A stretch of DNA of 64,000 nucleotides from Undibacterium_A arcticum (GTDB lineage Bacteria > Pseudomonadota > Gammaproteobacteria > Burkholderiales > Burkholderiaceae_D), in assembly GCF_042660705.1 (NCBI RefSeq), contig NZ_JBHSUQ010000003.1; one strand, written 5' to 3'. A program made the position numbers and the translations under genes. Positions 1 to 8,646 of this stretch are shown in pieces. Numbering within the stretch: position 1 is the first letter of the stretch; every line of letters starts with the position of its first letter. The notes beneath the pieces are model-generated. The model was not told the origin of the DNA, ran no database searches, and worked only from the letters and a program-made list of their open reading frames with translations.

Positions 1-65
1 TTTGCCGCTCTTGGAGTTTGTTTCTTTGCACCTGTAGTTTCAGCATTTTCAGTCATCGCAGCCAT
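1..65 (-). CDS. Partial gene, N-terminal start only
   Basis: Only the first 21 codons lie in the window. The reading frame begins with an ATG at 65 on the minus strand, preceded by a good ribosome binding site (AGGAG, about 7 nt upstream). The visible protein start is hydrophilic and rich in Ala, Thr and Lys (MAAMTENAETTGAKKQTPRA), with no signal peptide. It lies downstream of the korA-like gene in the same orientation, so it may continue the control operon. The product cannot be identified. Confidence 0.5.
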   Translation of the reverse strand, partial: MAAMTENAETTGAKKQTPRAA

Positions 66-164
66 TTGCATCTCCTATACATTAAATAAAGCAAAATAGT
101 TAAATTACTGGCCTACGATTACATCAAGAACAGGCCGACCAGCCCAAGCCTGCACCATCTGATA
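66..164. other. Short intergenic spacer
   Basis: This AT-rich spacer lies between the korA-like gene and the next minus-strand gene. It contains the ribosome binding site of the partial gene. I see no clear terminator, so the two genes may be co-transcribed. Confidence 0.3.
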
Positions 165-671
165 TCAACGCGAATGACCCCCACGCACCTTCTCTTGCGA
201 TCGGTCAACTACTGATCCACGACCCGCCGAATAATCGATTACCACGTTACGACCGATTGGCGGCACGCGATCGAGCTTTGCCAGTTCATGAACTACGACG
301 GCATCTTTACCGATGAACTGCACCAAATGAAAATCCGTCCGCGACACGACCTGGCCGACACTTCTTCCATCATCCTTGGGACGATTCAAAGTTAGATCGT
401 CGCCATACAGGTCTCTTGCCTCTTTAACAGCAATGGCGTAGCTAACGCTAACCACATCACCACGATCCGTAATCGCAATTTTCTTTTCTTGCTCACGGCG
501 TACCGCACTCGCGATCTGATTCATGCGTTGCGGAGAAATCTGCATCTGTTGAGCAGCTTCTATTTGCGACATGCCTTCGACAAAAACCAAACGAGCGGCT
601 TCGCGACTATCTGAAGATAACCGCGTACCGCTCACCAGGCTCTTGAATTCCTTTTCGTCCATTGCGCTCAA
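165..671 (-). CDS. KorA/TrfB-like regulator fused to a KfrB-like domain
   Basis: 168 aa. Residues about 5-60 resemble the TrfB/KorA DNA-binding family of IncP plasmids: an N-terminal 'EFKSLVSG' segment followed by a helix-turn-helix ending in 'ISPQRMNQIASAVRR'. The C-terminal part (about 95-155) resembles KfrB domains ('VVVHELAKLDRVPPIGRNV'). KorA proteins are operator-binding repressors that co-ordinate replication, transfer and stability genes; KfrB is a small plasmid-stability protein. The combination in one chain is unusual. The gene starts 3 nt after a small upstream gene (675-964), which implies an operon. It is a candidate co-regulator of the plasmid-wide 16-bp operator set. The family call is from pattern recognition only. 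Confidence 0.65.
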   Translation of the reverse strand: MSAMDEKEFKSLVSGTRLSSDSREAARLVFVEGMSQIEAAQQMQISPQRMNQIASAVRREQEKKIAITDRGDVVSVSYAIAVKEARDLYGDDLTLNRPKDDGRSVGQVVSRTDFHLVQFIGKDAVVVHELAKLDRVPPIGRNVVIDYSAGRGSVVDRSQEKVRGGHSR

Positions 672-674
672 CTC

Positions 675-964
675 TTATGCAAAATTTTTCGCCTTATTAG
701 GCTGAGCGATTGCCGCGCGAACCTTTGGGGATACAAGTTCCGAGCAATCAGCGAAAGCTTGAACTGCTTCGGCGCCGATATTACTGAGCCATGTTTGATA
801 GACCGATGAATCGACCGAGCCATCCTTATTCAACAGAAAGGAGCCGGTTCATCCTGGAATACTGCGGCGATCACCGCCGGGCAAATCACCTTCTCCAGCG
901 AAGGTACGTAATTCTTATCCGACACTATCGAAAGCACCATCGCCCCGCAACCCGTTCCATGCAT
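675..964 (-). CDS. Small conserved-looking plasmid protein, frameshifted
   Basis: An ATG at 964 with a good ribosome binding site (AGGGAG) opens a frame that runs 42 codons and then hits TGA. The continuation in another frame runs to a stop at 675. One missing C near 835 (CTTTCTG where CTTTCCTG would keep the frame) joins both halves into about 96 aa: start MHGTGCGAMVLSIVSDKN, end IAQPNKAKNFA. No family is recognised. It lies between a plausible promoter (1006-1033) and the korA-like gene, so it is probably the first gene of the korA operon. Confidence 0.5.
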
Positions 965-1005
965 TTCAATCTCCCTAATTCAGTGAATTTGTATTGCCTA
1001 CGATC

Positions 1006-1033
1006 AATATACTCTCTAATTGCAAAAAATCAA
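1006..1033 (-). promoter_or_regulatory. Putative promoter of the korA-like operon
   Basis: On the minus strand, a -35 box TTGATT (1028-1033) and a -10 box TATATT (1006-1011) are separated by 16 bp, about 40 bp upstream of the ATG at 964. The 16-bp backbone motif at 1083-1098 lies some 50 bp further upstream. Confidence 0.45.
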
Positions 1034-1082
1034 GCCTTCTAAACCTTTATTTTCTATATACAACTATAACCCCTGACCTCCC

Positions 1083-1098
1083 TTTCCGACGTTGGAAA
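1083..1098. promoter_or_regulatory. 16-bp backbone operator-like motif, copy 1
   Basis: TTTCCGACGTTGGAAA, a near-palindrome (TTTCC-N6-GGAAA with an ACGT core). It abuts the TAA stop of the ATPase gene at 1099 and lies upstream of the putative korA-operon promoter. Confidence 0.7.
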
Positions 1099-2566
1099 TT
1101 ACAAATTGACCCAATGAACCCGACTCTGCAACTCCCCCGCGTTTTTCATTTGTGCGATGAGCCTCTTTCTCGGGACCACATAACGCAAAGATTTTTCATC
1201 AAGACCAAATTTGCGCGTCAGGACTGGCCAGTAAAATTCATCAAGTCCCAGCACTATTCGCACCGCGACCCCGGCCAGCAACTCATCCGAAAAATGGGAA
1301 GGCGCTTGTGACGCCATCAGCAGGCCGACACCGAATTTCCGCGCTTCACGGATCAAGCGATTAATGATGTGATCGGTATCGTCAGTTAGATACAGATGCG
1401 CCTCATCAATCACTATCAATTCAACCAGGTCGGATTGTTCGCCGCGTTGAACTGCTGCAGCAAAGATAGCCTCCAGTCGAAACGTAACAAACAGCTTCTT
1501 TTCGTCGCTGGATAAGGCCTTGATGTCGTAATGCCACACTGAAGAGCGAGGATTGAAAGGCGGCGCGGTATTCCGAAATACCGATCGCATTCAAATTGTC
1601 CAAGCGATCTACAATAGATTTCAGAACGTCGCTACTATCGTACTTGATGATGTCTTCCAGCTCGCGGCCGGTTCTAATCTCACCTACATATCCCCGGAAA
1701 GAGTCTAGTAGTTTCCCCTTGGCAATGTCAATTTCTTTCAACAGTTTTGCTTGGTCTGCGACATCCTCTCCACGCTTCGCGGCGGACATTTGTTTGGATT
1801 GCAAGGATTTGGCAAGACGGTTTGTTTCATCAAGAAAATGCATCGTTGCCGTATTGGTACCGAAAAACATGGCATTGAGTCTTTTTTTTGCGAACCGCAC
1901 GGCATCGAGCAACGTGGGCTGACGCCTACCAAATTGTTTTGGCCCCCATCGCAATAGACCGTCCGCATGTTGACCTTCTGCGCACCACCAGGATTTAACA
2001 TCCGTATCAAATTGCGCCCCAGCAGCCTTCGCCCGGTCTTTTTCCTCATACGGGACATCGAGGTAGATCCGCCCTTGCTTTACGCCCAAAGGAATCGATT
2101 CAGCACCAATGTGCCAGGTGTCCGGATCGTCAGCTTTGAAACCGTTTGCACTGTAGAGATCCGCTAGGATATTTCGCAAAACAGCTTCCTGCTTCGGTCC
2201 AATCTTATGTGATGTCCGATTGATCGCGGAAATGAAGCTTTGAATACGTTTGCGTACCCCGCCAAAATCTGCATGCGAGTTGACTTCCAAGGGATTAAAT
2301 CCATAATCCGTTGATTCCGAAAACTTAACTGATGACGCCCCGTCGATTCCCATGTCTCCATGCGGATCGATCACATGCACGCGGAGCCGGCCTGCGCTTG
2401 TTGCGCAAGCTTGTGAAATTATCTTGCGCAGCATCGTGCTTTTGCCCGTCCCAGTGTCGCCCAATACCAGGCCATGCGAACTGATGGTGCGTCGGCTGTC
2501 CCACGTTACCGGGACATCCCGTCCATTTCTTGCGTCATTTGCATTTGATCCCAAATTGATTTGCAT
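1099..2566 (-). CDS. HerA/TraC-type ATPase with embedded DUF5710 domain, frameshifted
   Basis: A P-loop ATPase of about 490 aa in two frames that join near 1560 (around a GCGCCGCC run). Walker A is GDTGTGKS (residues 36-43), followed by the HerA-like 'VIDPHGDMG' segment. Walker B is 'LIVIDEAH', with a downstream sensor stretch 'LLMASQAP'. Residues about 166-205 match the DUF5710 pattern (VPYEEKDRAKAAGAQFD...KSWW), a small module seen in plasmid primases and transfer proteins. The enzyme may pump or process DNA, perhaps as a non-canonical coupling or mobilisation ATPase; that role is inferred. It lies between the korB-like operon and the korA operon on the same strand. Confidence 0.6.
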
Positions 2567-2742
2567 CGCTTTACCCGACTGCCTTCCATTATTTAGACAA
2601 TGTTATGTCTTTTTTATTTCATAATACATTGTTAGCCAAGCGCAATTTGCGCCGGCCTCCACGATTAGGATTGAAGTTCGTTCAGTCGTTTAATCAGAGC
2701 AATCACCAACTGATTTTTCATCTTCAGGCACATCACCGCCGA
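2567..2742. other. Gap between korB-like gene and ATPase gene
   Basis: 176 bp with no supported gene. It is AT-rich next to the ATPase start and probably carries that gene's promoter. No clear terminator is seen. Confidence 0.3.
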
Positions 2743-3870
2743 TCATACCGATAGCGTTTTTTTAATTTCTTCCACGGGCAACATGGCGCTGACAAAATGA
2801 CCCTTTGTTTCGAAAGAGTCCATGCTCAGCAACACTTCCAGTTGGTCCATCGTCAGTTTCACTTCTCGCTTGTCGTTCAGTGCCGGATTTAAAGCTCCCA
2901 TGCCTTCCGGTATCGTCGCTTCGCCACCGAAATCAATGATTGTTTTCCCAAGCCCGTTGCCGCTAAAAAGGCCCCCGCCTTAGCACCTGGGTATTGGTAG
3001 TTTTCCGTTTCCGGCATTTGCGATTTAATCGCGGCTGCAGCTTCAGTAATGACTTCTTTGGTTAGACCCCCTTTCCCTTTTGCCGTTGCCGGGATAAAGG
3101 GCCATGAGTCATCGCCAGGGCGAACAGTCTTTCCGTCTGCTTTGTCTTGGTTATTTTTTTGCGCGCATTTTTTTCAAATCGGTTGAAGTCAAAGGACGTT
3201 CTTCGCTCTTTGCCGTGCTTACCAACTCGTTCCGCGCATCTTCCGGCAACGATTTAAATTGCTCCAGAAGTGACGCATAGGTGATGATGCCCGAATTGAC
3301 TACGTGCGCCCACTGCGGATCAAGAAGTGCAAGCAATCGCGAAATATGCGAATTTCGAAGCTTAAGTATCTTGGCTATTTGCTGCTTTTGAAGCTCCGGG
3401 AATTTGGTGAAAAGTACTTTCAAAGTAGCAGCAGTTTCCAAATCAGTGAGATCGTCACGCTGCAAGTTTTCGGATAATTGCGCGACCACTAACGCGGCTC
3501 CTGTCAAATCCTGACGAACCATCGCATTAATCGTGTCCGAGTTTGGCACGCCTCTCTCACGATTCAATCTGGTGGCACGCCAGCGGCGCTCGCCAGCGAT
3601 GATCTGATAATCACCATCAGGCATTTCTCTGACCAGGATTGGTTGATACAGGCCTTCGTCCGCAATGGAAGCGGCGAGCATCTCCAATTTTTGCTGATCT
3701 TCTTCATCCACTACACCGTCGATCGGCGCGAGGCTTTTGCGCGGCTGGTCCGGATCGGGACGGATATCGTCAATCGGAATCGCCATAACCTGCATCCCAG
3801 GCTCGCTGAGGTCATTCATAAAATCGACTGTGCTGATTGTTTTTGCGTTCATGTTGGTTTCCATATTCAT
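2743..3870 (-). CDS. ParB/KorB-like DNA-binding protein, two frameshifts
   Basis: The first 239 codons carry a ParB/Spo0J N-terminal domain ('DIRPDPDQPRKS', then 'YQIIAGERRWRA') and a central helix-turn-helix region with 'LSENLQRDDLTDLE', the pattern of KorB/ParB. The frame ends early at an A7 run near 3155. Adding one A continues it, and a second shift near 2950 is needed to reach the stop at 2743, giving about 375 aa. The start overlaps the parA stop by 4 nt (ATGA). KorB of IncP plasmids both partitions DNA and represses transcription from many dispersed operators. This protein is the best candidate reader of the nine 16-bp motifs. Confidence 0.65.
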
Positions 3871-4613
3871 TCACTCACCGCCAAAGCGCGAGCCGTAAAT
3901 TCTTTCCACTCCCGTTTCAGTTTGGCGTCCTTCGTGTAGTTCCATACTGGCTTGAAATTGTCTAAGGCGTCCGCCACATGCTGACGCAAAGAGAATTCGC
4001 CAATAATATTTTTGCCAAACTTTTGATGCAGAGCTTCGCATTCTTTTTTCTGTGTACCAGACGAGCGATTCATCATATTGATGACAAAACGGATATCGAG
4101 AATTGGATTTCTTTTTTTCGCATTCCCAATCGTTTCGAACATATCTTCAAGACCCACCATAGATGACAAGCTAGGTTTAATGGCAAGAATCGCGATATCC
4201 GACCAAAACAACGGAGATGCCAAACGGGGGCCCAAGTTTGCCGGCGTGTCAAAGATCACATAATCGAATGGGAGCTTACGCATCTCACGCCGTTTTGCAA
4301 TGGCCATTTCCAGAACCTCATTGTTGCGAACATCGAGAGCCTGGAGCCTTTTATGTCCATGCAACAGTTTGATATTACTGTGAGGTGTCTGGCCGAATAT
4401 TAGCTCTTCGCCACCGAACAATAATTCGGACCCACCAGCATTCTTGGTTATTTTCATGTTCTGGCTGAGAAATTGTGACGCATTCCCCTGCGTATCGAAG
4501 TCTACCAACAACACAGATCGGCCGGCTTCATGCGCGGCAAATGCTAGATGACAAGCAAGCGTAGTTTTTCCAACGCCGCCTTTTTGGTTTCCGACCGTAA
4601 TCAGTTTAGCCAT
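3867..4613 (-). CDS. ParA-family partition ATPase (IncC-like)
   Basis: 248 aa. It has the deviant Walker A motif KGGVGKT at residues about 10-16, 'LLVDFDTQGNAS' (Walker A'), and 'YVIFDTPANLG' (Walker B). The short form without an N-terminal DNA-binding domain matches type Ib ParA and IncC-like proteins. ParA ATPases move or position DNA with a ParB partner. The gene overlaps the upstream small gene by 8 nt and the downstream korB-like gene by 4 nt, so the three are translationally coupled. It is one of four ParA-like ATPases in the window. Confidence 0.8.
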   Translation of the reverse strand: MAKLITVGNQKGGVGKTTLACHLAFAAHEAGRSVLLVDFDTQGNASQFLSQNMKITKNAGGSELLFGGEELIFGQTPHSNIKLLHGHKRLQALDVRNNEVLEMAIAKRREMRKLPFDYVIFDTPANLGPRLASPLFWSDIAILAIKPSLSSMVGLEDMFETIGNAKKRNPILDIRFVINMMNRSSGTQKKECEALHQKFGKNIIGEFSLRQHVADALDNFKPVWNYTKDAKLKREWKEFTARALAVSE

Positions 4614-4788
4614 TATCCTCCCCTTCGTTCTCTAACCAGCATTCAAGTTGTTCAGTGATTAATGTTTGGACCGTGACCGGCGCACCACGCTGCAACGTTT
4701 TTTCAGTCGATTTTTGCAGTAATATTTCGTAAAGACGCTCTGGAACGCGCAGCAACACCTGTTTTTTTGCTTCTGTTACCTTCGGCAC
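4606..4788 (-). CDS. Small ribbon-helix-helix-like protein heading the parA-korB operon
   Basis: 60 aa. 'KKQVLLRVPERLYEILLQKS' has the look of an Arc/CopG-type ribbon-helix-helix strand and first helix, with an acidic tail. Such small proteins often autoregulate partition operons. It is first in an overlapping three-gene operon, downstream of the 16-bp motif at 4913. The fold assignment is from sequence pattern only. Confidence 0.5.
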   Translation of the reverse strand: MPKVTEAKKQVLLRVPERLYEILLQKSTEKTLQRGAPVTVQTLITEQLECWLENEGEDNG

Positions 4789-4876
4789 ATCGGTCTCCTT
4801 TGGATATCACGCAATCATAATATCGTGTAAAAATTAGAGCGGCAAGAGAAACTCACATATTTATGTCATTTGTACG

Positions 4877-4902
4877 AAAAAAACCGCTTCGCAATCGAGC
4901 GG
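4877..4902 (-). terminator. Rho-independent terminator after the 4929-5384 gene
   Basis: On the minus strand, a CCGCT...AGCGG stem with a 9-nt loop is followed by seven T residues. It would end transcription from the trb side before the parA-korB operon. Confidence 0.65.
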
Positions 4903-4912
4903 TCGTTTTCGG

Positions 4913-4928
4913 TTTCCGACGTTGGAAA
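4913..4928. promoter_or_regulatory. 16-bp backbone operator-like motif, copy 2
   Basis: Exact TTTCCGACGTTGGAAA. It abuts the TAA stop of the upstream gene (4929) and lies about 125 bp upstream of the small-gene/parA/korB-like operon start. Confidence 0.7.
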
Positions 4929-5384
4929 TTATTTAGAAATTTTCTTTGTCGCAGGCGGATAGACATACGTTACCCACCAAAAAATTGCTGTATAGCAGAA
5001 ACAGGCTTTGGAGACGCCACAGATGGTAGCGGTTTTTTCCACCCGATCAGCCTGCTCTGGCGTCAGCGAAATATTGAGTTGGATCCATCCGGTGCTTCCC
5101 ACCTTCTTACCGACAAGCGAAACCGCTGTTTTCGGCTTTCTCCAATGTAAGCCGCTTTCCCACGGACGTTCGTTCATAAAGCGGTCAAACATATCGGCAA
5201 ACATTGCTGTAAGCGAAGTGTTCAGGAAGGGGGTGATGCCCTTCAAATAAGTGTACACGGCAGCGGGGCACCGCGTCGATATGGGCTTGAGCTTCTCGTG
5301 GCGGGTTTTCGGTCTACCGATCTTTGCACCACTTTTCGATTTTAGCCCCGGCTCCACCTTTGCGGATGCTTCAGCGGTATTCAT
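4929..5384 (-). CDS. Unknown plasmid protein, possible DNA-binding
   Basis: 151 aa. The N-terminal quarter is basic ('KSGAKIGRPKTRHEKLKP'). The C-terminal part ('IQLNISLTPEQADRVEKTA') has the strand-helix look of ribbon-helix-helix proteins and ends in an aromatic hydrophobic stretch. It is flanked by terminators on both sides (4877-4902 and 5533-5558), so it is a single-gene unit. A degenerate copy of the 16-bp motif lies just upstream at 5402. No function is assigned. Confidence 0.5.
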   Translation of the reverse strand: MNTAEASAKVEPGLKSKSGAKIGRPKTRHEKLKPISTRCPAAVYTYLKGITPFLNTSLTAMFADMFDRFMNERPWESGLHWRKPKTAVSLVGKKVGSTGWIQLNISLTPEQADRVEKTATICGVSKACFCYTAIFWWVTYVYPPATKKISK

Positions 5385-5401
5385 AAAGCGCCTCTTAATA
5401 T

Positions 5402-5417
5402 TTTCCGACGTTTGGTA
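5402..5417. promoter_or_regulatory. Degenerate copy of the 16-bp motif
   Basis: TTTCCGACGTTTGGTA shares the first 11 bases of the motif. It lies 18 bp upstream of the start of the 4929-5384 gene, a typical operator position. Confidence 0.35.
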
Positions 5418-5532
5418 TGCATACTCTCATTTTAATTGAATTTGCCCCCACTCAGTGAACATGTACGTCTCGTCATAGTTATATGGGTGTCAGTACAGCA
5501 TGCAATTTTTGGACGCAAGAGAATGAATTGTC

Positions 5533-5558
5533 AAAAAAAAAGCCCCGCGTAGCGAGGC
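5533..5558 (-). terminator. Rho-independent terminator of the trb operon
   Basis: On the minus strand, GCCTCGC-TAC-GCGGGGC followed by nine T residues, 27 bp after the trbI stop. It closes the trb operon. Confidence 0.75.
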
Positions 5559-5584
5559 AAAGGAGTGCATTCACTGAGCGATCA

Positions 5585-6980
5585 TCATGCCTTGTACGGT
5601 CCTTTAAACACGATATCGCGCGTGATCTGGATGTTGAAACGATAGCCCGGCATTTGCGTAAGCGTTGGCTGTATCTTCAGATCTCTCTGGATCATTGACG
5701 TCGACACCTGACCGAGTTGTTGGCCAAGTGCCGCCGCCACGGTCTGATTAGTATTTGGAACGCCGTTGGTTGAAGCCTGCTGCGGCTGCGACAACTGGAC
5801 ACCCGCAGAAATAATGCTCAGCATTGCAGCCGCCGAAAAAACCTTGAAATAATGGTTATCCACTTCCGCGTCGAATCCAGCATATCCCGCCTGATCGGCT
5901 CCCGGCATTCCGTCGAGAGCCAAAGAGCTGCCATCGGAAAATATGATGCGATTCCAAACCATCAAGATTCTGTTTTGCCCGACCGCTATCTGACTGTCAT
6001 ACGAACCGCAAACCTTGGCCCCTTGCGGCACCAACAGATACTTCCCGGTCGCCGTGTCATAGACGTTTTCACGCACCTGAGCACACACCTGCCCTGGAAG
6101 ATCAGAATTAATACCGTCTATTAGGAAGGCGGGGATCTTCCATCCCATCTTGATTTCATACTTCGATACCGGCGCTTGTTTCGCTTCCTTCAAATAATAT
6201 TGACCGCTCTTTGCTTCGGCCTCGCGCAAGAACGCTTCTTTTCGACCCTGCTTATTTTGGTCGTCCTGTTCCTGCATACGTGGGGCAGGAAACCCAGGAC
6301 TTGCCCCGGCGCCGGCCCCCGACAGACTGGCCAGGAAAGGATTGTTCGCAGCGGCGCCCCCTTGTGCGCCACCGGATGCGAAACCAGATCCTACTTCTAT
6401 TTCCCCCGCGATCGCTTGAGCCTTTTGCTGATCGCGCAGATCCGCAGCTCGCGCTGCTGCCATCGCTGCAGGAGAAACAGCGGCCACTGCCTGCACCGTT
6501 GTGGATGTGGGCGCCGGTACCACGACAGACGGCGCGTTTGGTGTATTAATGGTCTTCGCAGACGAACCGAGCGGCAGCACCATTCCGGCTCCCAAGCCAG
6601 AGGTCCCGGCTCCACCAGGGGATGCGGAGGCATCGGCATTTCGTTGGCAGGACTACTCCGTCATTCAACGGAAAAGCTGGCGAGTTGAATCCAATCGCCG
6701 CATTCCCGTTCCCTACGCCTTTTGTCACCACGTCAGCCTTCGCCGGCTCCATGCCCTTCTTCGCCTTTTCCGCTTCTAGATCGGCGGCAGCGGCCTTGTC
6801 GCTTGTGGACGAATCGTTGGAGCTGTCGAGTGTAAAAATCGTAAAGAGTAAAAACACCAAGAAAACGGTCCCGAGGATGAAAAACAGGATTTTCATTTTC
6901 TTGGAAATGCGAGTAACGCCTGTGACCTGGCCCTTCATAACCACGGTATCAGACGTATCAAATGCAGGATTGTTTGCCAT
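5585..6980 (-). CDS. trbI: TrbI/VirB10-like outer-core protein, frameshifted
   Basis: The two frames join near 6650, giving about 464 aa. The N-terminal half has a cytoplasmic start, one membrane helix (about residues 31-50, ILFFILGTVFLVFLLFTIF) and a charged linker. The C-terminal half carries the conserved VirB10 beta-barrel region ('CAQVRENVYDTATGKYLLVPQGAKVCGSYDSQ' region). VirB10/TrbI spans both membranes and links the channel to the outer-membrane TrbG/TrbH ring. It is the last gene of the trb operon, followed by a strong terminator. Confidence 0.85.
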
Positions 6981-6997
6981 GTTGTGTGCCTATCGGT

Positions 6998-7874
6998 TCA
7001 CCAGAACCAACCCTTTTTCTTGTCTGATCCACGCGAAATAACAACCTTCGTTTGCGACTTATCAGCGCCGGCAATGAGAACCGCTTTGTCAAATAATTTA
7101 TCCACGATGTAGTACAGATCTTTGACCCGATAATTCACAACTGACGGATTTCCTGCATTGTCATAGAGAAGCAATATCGGTGCTTCCGCCGATCGCATTT
7201 CTTCTGGCATTTGAATGAATACCCGTGTGCCGTCGTTGAAAGCGCGAACTGGTTTGATTGCAGATTTATCCGCTTCAAATGAATATTCAAAATCGAGTTT
7301 ATCGATTGACGATGCTGGCAGATCCGACACAACAAGGCGCTCTTTTTCTTTCGCCTCCTTTTCGGCGACTTTCGCAGATGTGTCCCACTCATCAGCAATG
7401 TCTTCCGGATAGTAGAATCCGACGCGATTCAAATAATCGGTCTCATTGGCCGTCGATAACATGCGCAGATGATATGTTCGGCGATCCGTTGTGATAATTA
7501 GATTGGTGTCGAGGTGGGCGTCGGTCGGTTTGATCACCACATGCGTAACTTTCTTGTCACCGCGCCCCGATTCAGCATGCGTCACCTTCCAACGCACGGC
7601 ATCGCCGGCAAGCGGCTTGCCTGTGACAATTTCTCCTGCTTCCAATTCGATATCGCACGCACGCAGGGGCGCGCATGTGATGGTTGGAAGGTATTGGCCA
7701 TACGGGAAAAGAATTTTCCCATCGTCACTCATGATCGGTTTGGCCACACCGGTTTGCTGCCATTTGCGCGCTTGTGCCACCGCCGCATCTTGAGCAGTCA
7801 GGTACTTTGTTGAGCCGGCCAAGGCCGGGACACTTACCAGCAATGCAGCAAATAACGCCCCTAAATTTATTCAT
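6998..7874 (-). CDS. trbG: TrbG/VirB9-like outer-membrane channel protein
   Basis: About 290 aa. The mature region shows the VirB9/CagX pattern ('YLPTITCAPLRACDIELEAGE', 'IITTDRRTYHLRM', then 'AGNPSVVNYRVKDLYYIVDKLFD'). The likely ATG is at 7874 (MNK...), but its frame is off by one from the signal peptide 'LGALFAALLVSVPALAG', so an indel near 7857 is implied. VirB9/TrbG forms the outer layer of the type IV secretion core with TrbI. It lies 17 bp upstream of trbI. Confidence 0.85.
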
Positions 7875-7906
7875 CACATTCCCTAATAAGCCAGTTGCCA
7901 TGCTGT

Positions 7907-8621
7907 TTAAATTTGTTTCGACCAGGAGAAATCAGTAACGTAGATGCCGGCTGGGTTAGCGCGAAGCGACTGTTCAGAATCCATCGGCACGAAGTCATAC
8001 GTAATGACGCCCTTCCAGCGCTCGGTTAGGATAATGTCACCCGACTGGTTGCGAGTTGTCTCGGTCCATTCGATTTGCCATGTATTGCCGGCGGTTGGCA
8101 ATGCCAATGTCACTTCCGCCACAATGGTTCGTGTCGCCGCCAAGTCAAAGACTTTTCTGTCTTTGTAGTACGCATCCAACTGTTTTTTTTGCCTTGCCTT
8201 CATTCAGTACGTGGGCATATACGGTTTCAATCGTCTTCTTGAACGCCAATTGATCGCTCATGACGACCCTTGAATTTTCAACCCACTCCATAACAGCCGC
8301 GCGAATAATTCGCTTCTTATCGATCGGATTGCTCTTGTCGGCAACCCCTACATTCACGATATGGCCGATCTTGTCGACCTCGACAATGTACGGAATAAAT
8401 TTGCTTTGCGTCATGTAGTAGCCATTAAAAGAAATGGATATCGCAAGCAGCCCTGATGCAATTTGAAAGGCGCGAATCCAGTTCTGACGACTTACCGCCA
8501 AATTCATATAGCGATCGTCTGTGTCACGACGATTTTCAAGATACGGATTAGGCATTTTGTCGGGCTGCGATCCAGCAGCGACATCTTCTACGCTCTTCAA
8601 TTTATGTTTGCGACTCAACAC
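7907..8621 (-). CDS. trbF: TrbF/VirB8-like inner-membrane assembly protein, frameshifted
   Basis: Two frames join at an A8 run near 8185-8192, giving about 237 aa. It has a cytoplasmic N-terminus with 'PYLENRRDTDDRYMNLAVSRQ', one membrane helix, and a periplasmic NTF2-like domain ending 'AGIYVTDFSWSKQI', typical of TrbF. VirB8 proteins are assembly factors of the inner-membrane complex. It sits between trbL and trbG as in Ti-type trb operons. Confidence 0.85.
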
Positions 8622-8646
8622 TATAAACTCCTATGCTTTATTTATT

